The notes below the pieces were generated by a model. The model searched no databases. It worked only from the letters and a program-made list of their open reading frames with translations, and was not told where the DNA came from. A DNA stretch of 7,423 bases from Candidatus Izemoplasmatales bacterium (lineage in GTDB: Bacteria > Bacillota_I > Bacilli_A > Izemoplasmatales > Hujiaoplasmataceae). Numbering within the stretch: position 1 is the first letter of the stretch; each line of letters opens with the position of its first letter. The DNA is taken from the NCBI GenBank assembly GCA_028694875.1, contig JAQVKB010000050.1:1-7423 (forward strand). Direction: 5' to 3'. Shown here one piece after another: positions 5,673-7,423 of the stretch. The position numbers were made by a program, and so were the translations under genes.

Positions 5673-6329
5673 ATGGAACTTAACAAATTGATTGACCACA
5701 CGTACTTAAAACCGATCGGAACCCAAGCGGACATTCAAAAACTCATCGATGAAGCCAAAGAGCATCACTTCAAAAGTGTTTGTATCGAACCCTGCCATGT
5801 CGCCTTCGCGGCCAAAGCCTTGGAAGAAAGTGATGTGTTGGTTTGCACCGTAATCGGCTTCCCTTTGGGTGCCAATACGACCGAAACCAAAGTCTTTGAA
5901 ACCTATGACGCGATTGCCAAAGGTGCCGACGAAATCGATATGGTCATTAACATTGGTGCCATCAAAGAAGGACGTGACGCCTATGTTTTGGATGAAATCA
6001 ATCAGATTGCCAAAGCATGTGAAGGTCATGTTCTCAAAGTCATCATTGAAACCTGTTATTTGACCGAAGAAGAAATCATTCGCGTGAGCGAACTGGTGGG
6101 TCAATCGAACGCGACATTCATCAAAACTTCGACTGGATTTGGCAGTGCTGGCGCAACGAAAGAGCATGTCAAACTCATGAAAAAACACGTCGGCACGAAA
6201 GAAGTCAAAGCGGCAGGTGGTGTTCGGACTTCCCAAGATTTGTCGGATATGGTGGAAGCCGGGGCGACGCGTATTGGGACTTCGAATGGTGTTGCCTTGA
6301 TGCAAGGGAAAGTTGGCCAAGGCTACTAA
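5673..6329 (+). CDS. deoC: Deoxyribose-phosphate aldolase DeoC
   Basis: This 218-residue class I aldolase matches the usual length of Firmicutes DeoC. It cleaves 2-deoxy-D-ribose 5-phosphate to glyceraldehyde 3-phosphate and acetaldehyde through a Schiff base in a TIM barrel. The Schiff-base lysine is K151 in FIKTSTGFG. The proton-relay residues are D89 in DEIDMVINIG and K179 in VKAAGGVRT. Other landmarks are LIDHTYLKP at the N-terminus, VCTVIGFPLGAN at 57-68, and the phosphate-binding end IGTSNGVALM. The ATG at 5673 is preceded by AAAGGAG (5661-5667) with 5 nt spacing. Its stop codon shares one base with the start of the next gene. With deoD two genes downstream, this forms a deoxynucleoside-degradation operon. 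Confidence 0.97.
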   Translation: MELNKLIDHTYLKPIGTQADIQKLIDEAKEHHFKSVCIEPCHVAFAAKALEESDVLVCTVIGFPLGANTTETKVFETYDAIAKGADEIDMVINIGAIKEGRDAYVLDEINQIAKACEGHVLKVIIETCYLTEEEIIRVSELVGQSNATFIKTSTGFGSAGATKEHVKLMKKHVGTKEVKAAGGVRTSQDLSDMVEAGATRIGTSNGVALMQGKVGQGY

Positions 6330-6904
6330 TGCAAGAAGATCAAAGGCGTATACTCACCACGACGTTGGAACTCATACAACCATTTTCTTGGATGAGCATT
6401 CTTTGGCAAGTGGGTCTCTTCACCCTGGTAGGTGGCGTCGTCTTTTGGATCGGATTTAGCGGATTTGATCCCATCGCGATGTCGACCCTCTTCGTCTTCG
6501 CGATTCTATACACCTTCGCCAAGGTATTTCTCACCCGAAAACGACTTCAAAAGGTGTTACAAGGTCGCCTCGAGTATCTGAACAAAAAGCATCCCTCGAT
6601 GACCCTTTTTGTCCCGATTCTTGAGAAGATAGGACGACGTTTCTATCTTCGTCCAGCCGCCTTGTTTTTCGATGGCAAAACCAAACTTGAAGCGTTTCGT
6701 CAATCATTTTCGATGGTGACTCCATCCGAAAGCATCACGTGTGAATACGGACCTCATTTCCAAATTGAACATACTGAAGAACAAGATTCCACGATTTCCT
6801 ACGTGGGTCGCTTTATGGAGAAGGATTATCGATTCCATACGACCAACGATCCAGTCATTGTTTCACGCATCCTCCAAGATTTTTCGAATAAGAAAGGACA
6901 ATAA
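6329..6904 (+). CDS. Uncharacterised membrane protein with two N-terminal helices, between deoC and deoD
   Basis: This 191-residue protein does not match a family I recognise. A short polar N-terminus (about 20 residues) is followed by two hydrophobic segments, about residues 23-42 and 48-68, separated by a GFSGFDP turn. A basic stretch TRKRLQK (69-75) then indicates that the soluble C-terminal ~120 residues are cytoplasmic. That domain mixes basic and hydrophobic residues and its second half looks beta-rich (for example SITCEYGPHFQIEH), so a membrane-anchored binding or sensor domain is possible. No catalytic motif is evident. The ATG at 6329 overlaps the deoC stop by one base (TAATG), with no strong Shine-Dalgarno, so translation is probably coupled. 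deoD starts 2 nt after its stop, which places it inside the deo operon. Co-expression with nucleoside catabolism is inferred from position only. Confidence 0.85.
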   Translation: MQEDQRRILTTTLELIQPFSWMSILWQVGLFTLVGGVVFWIGFSGFDPIAMSTLFVFAILYTFAKVFLTRKRLQKVLQGRLEYLNKKHPSMTLFVPILEKIGRRFYLRPAALFFDGKTKLEAFRQSFSMVTPSESITCEYGPHFQIEHTEEQDSTISYVGRFMEKDYRFHTTNDPVIVSRILQDFSNKKGQ

Positions 6905-6906
6905 TA

Positions 6907-7423
6907 ATGCCTACTCCCCATAATAACGCCCAAGTCGGCGACATCGCGAAAACCGTATTGATGCCCGGAGATCCCCTTCGTGCCCAATATATCGCGGAAA
7001 CATTCCTAGAGAATGTGCAACAATTCAACACCGTCCGAAATATGTACGGATTTACCGGAACCTACAAAGGGAAACCCATCTCTGTGATGGGGTCTGGGAT
7101 GGGAATGCCATCGATTGGTATTTATTCGTATGAACTCTTTCAATTCTACGGCGTTGAAAAAATCGTCCGGATCGGGTCTGCTGGCGCCTATTCCAGCGAA
7201 CTCAAGCTCTATGACACGTTGCTTGTGAAAGAAGCTTGGAGCGAATCGAATTTCGCCAAGGCCCAAAACGGAGAGAAACGGCATGTATTAAAATCGTCGA
7301 AAGAACTCAACCGTAAAATCGTTTCTGCGGCGAAACGTCTTCAAATTCCGTTGGTCACCGGTCGCATTCCTTCGAGTGATGTGTTCTATGGATCCAATCC
7401 AACGAGTTTTGAAGAAATCCGTT
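6907..7423 (+). CDS. deoD: Purine nucleoside phosphorylase DeoD-type, N-terminal part (3' end outside window)
   Basis: The frame is open from the ATG to the window edge, giving about 172 residues of an expected ~235. DeoD phosphorolyses purine (deoxy)nucleosides to the free base and (deoxy)ribose 1-phosphate; the bacterial enzyme is a hexamer. It begins MPTPHNNAQVGDIAKTVL and then MPGDPLRAQYIAETFLEN, closely resembling E. coli DeoD. Phosphate and nucleoside ligands are recognisable with a one-residue offset to E. coli: H5, G21, R25, R44, R88 and S91 (in VRIGSAGA). The segment VMGSGMGMPSIGIYSYEL follows the family pattern. The base-specific Glu/Asp residues lie beyond the window. AAAGGA (6893-6898) sits 8 nt before the start. 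It is the third gene of the deo operon, whose product feeds the deoxyribose-phosphate route that DeoC completes (a phosphopentomutase is needed and is not in view). Confidence 0.96.
   Translation, partial: MPTPHNNAQVGDIAKTVLMPGDPLRAQYIAETFLENVQQFNTVRNMYGFTGTYKGKPISVMGSGMGMPSIGIYSYELFQFYGVEKIVRIGSAGAYSSELKLYDTLLVKEAWSESNFAKAQNGEKRHVLKSSKELNRKIVSAAKRLQIPLVTGRIPSSDVFYGSNPTSFEEIR

Noticed and set aside
5706..6320. 204-codon open frame on the minus strand opposite deoC
   Set aside because: It lies entirely opposite deoC, which has all its catalytic residues. The predicted protein is Phe/His/Asn-rich and resembles no family, so it is a complementary-strand artefact.
1..7423. Mobile element, CRISPR, tRNA/rRNA or defence-system content
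   Set aside because: I saw no transposase or integrase motifs, no spaced direct repeats, no tRNA-like cloverleaf and no toxin/antitoxin or nuclease signatures. The genes are core metabolism and cell maintenance.

Overview
This is a compact, single-strand housekeeping segment from a Firmicutes/Mollicutes-type bacterium. Every gene reads on the + strand, gaps are tiny or negative, and GC looks moderate (mid-forties percent by eye). Shine-Dalgarno sites are of the AGGAGG type, promoters are close to sigma-A consensus, and ileS is under a T-box leader. Tryptophan is encoded by TGG, and there is no sign of TGA being read as Trp. The gene order yggS-sepF-ileS is a shortened version of the Bacillus ylmE-ylmF-ylmG-ylmH-divIVA-ileS division cluster. 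Together these point to Bacillota, perhaps an Erysipelotrichia, Acholeplasma or Izemoplasma-like lineage. The exact taxon cannot be fixed from this window.

Region 1 (1-2477) looks like one transcript: the 3' end of an mgtE-type Mg2+ channel gene, yhbY (50S assembly RNA-binding protein), surE (nucleoside monophosphate phosphatase), a 59-residue two-helix membrane protein, yggS (PLP homeostasis protein) and sepF (short form of the FtsZ membrane-anchor protein). Genes are 1-12 nt apart or overlap, so translational coupling is likely.

Region 2 (2478-5519) is the isoleucyl-tRNA synthetase unit. It has a near-consensus promoter, a full T-box leader with an AUC specifier and a UGGU anticodon-independent site matching tRNA-Ile, a mutually exclusive antiterminator/terminator pair, and a 910-residue IleRS with the C-terminal zinc finger. 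The IleRS class I signature reads HAGT instead of HxGH, which is the most unusual protein detail here. A strong intrinsic terminator follows the gene.

Region 3 (5562-7423) is a deoxynucleoside catabolism operon with its own consensus promoter and a small hairpin in the 5' leader. It holds deoC (deoxyribose-phosphate aldolase), an uncharacterised two-helix membrane protein, and the 5' part of deoD (purine nucleoside phosphorylase), which runs off the window. DeoD releases purine base and (deoxy)ribose-1-phosphate. DeoC cleaves deoxyribose-5-phosphate to glyceraldehyde-3-phosphate and acetaldehyde.

I see no mobile element, CRISPR array, tRNA or rRNA gene, phage gene or defence system. I do not think the window contains a wholly new system. 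The points worth following up are the IleRS motif, the two unknown membrane proteins and the details of the regulatory leaders.
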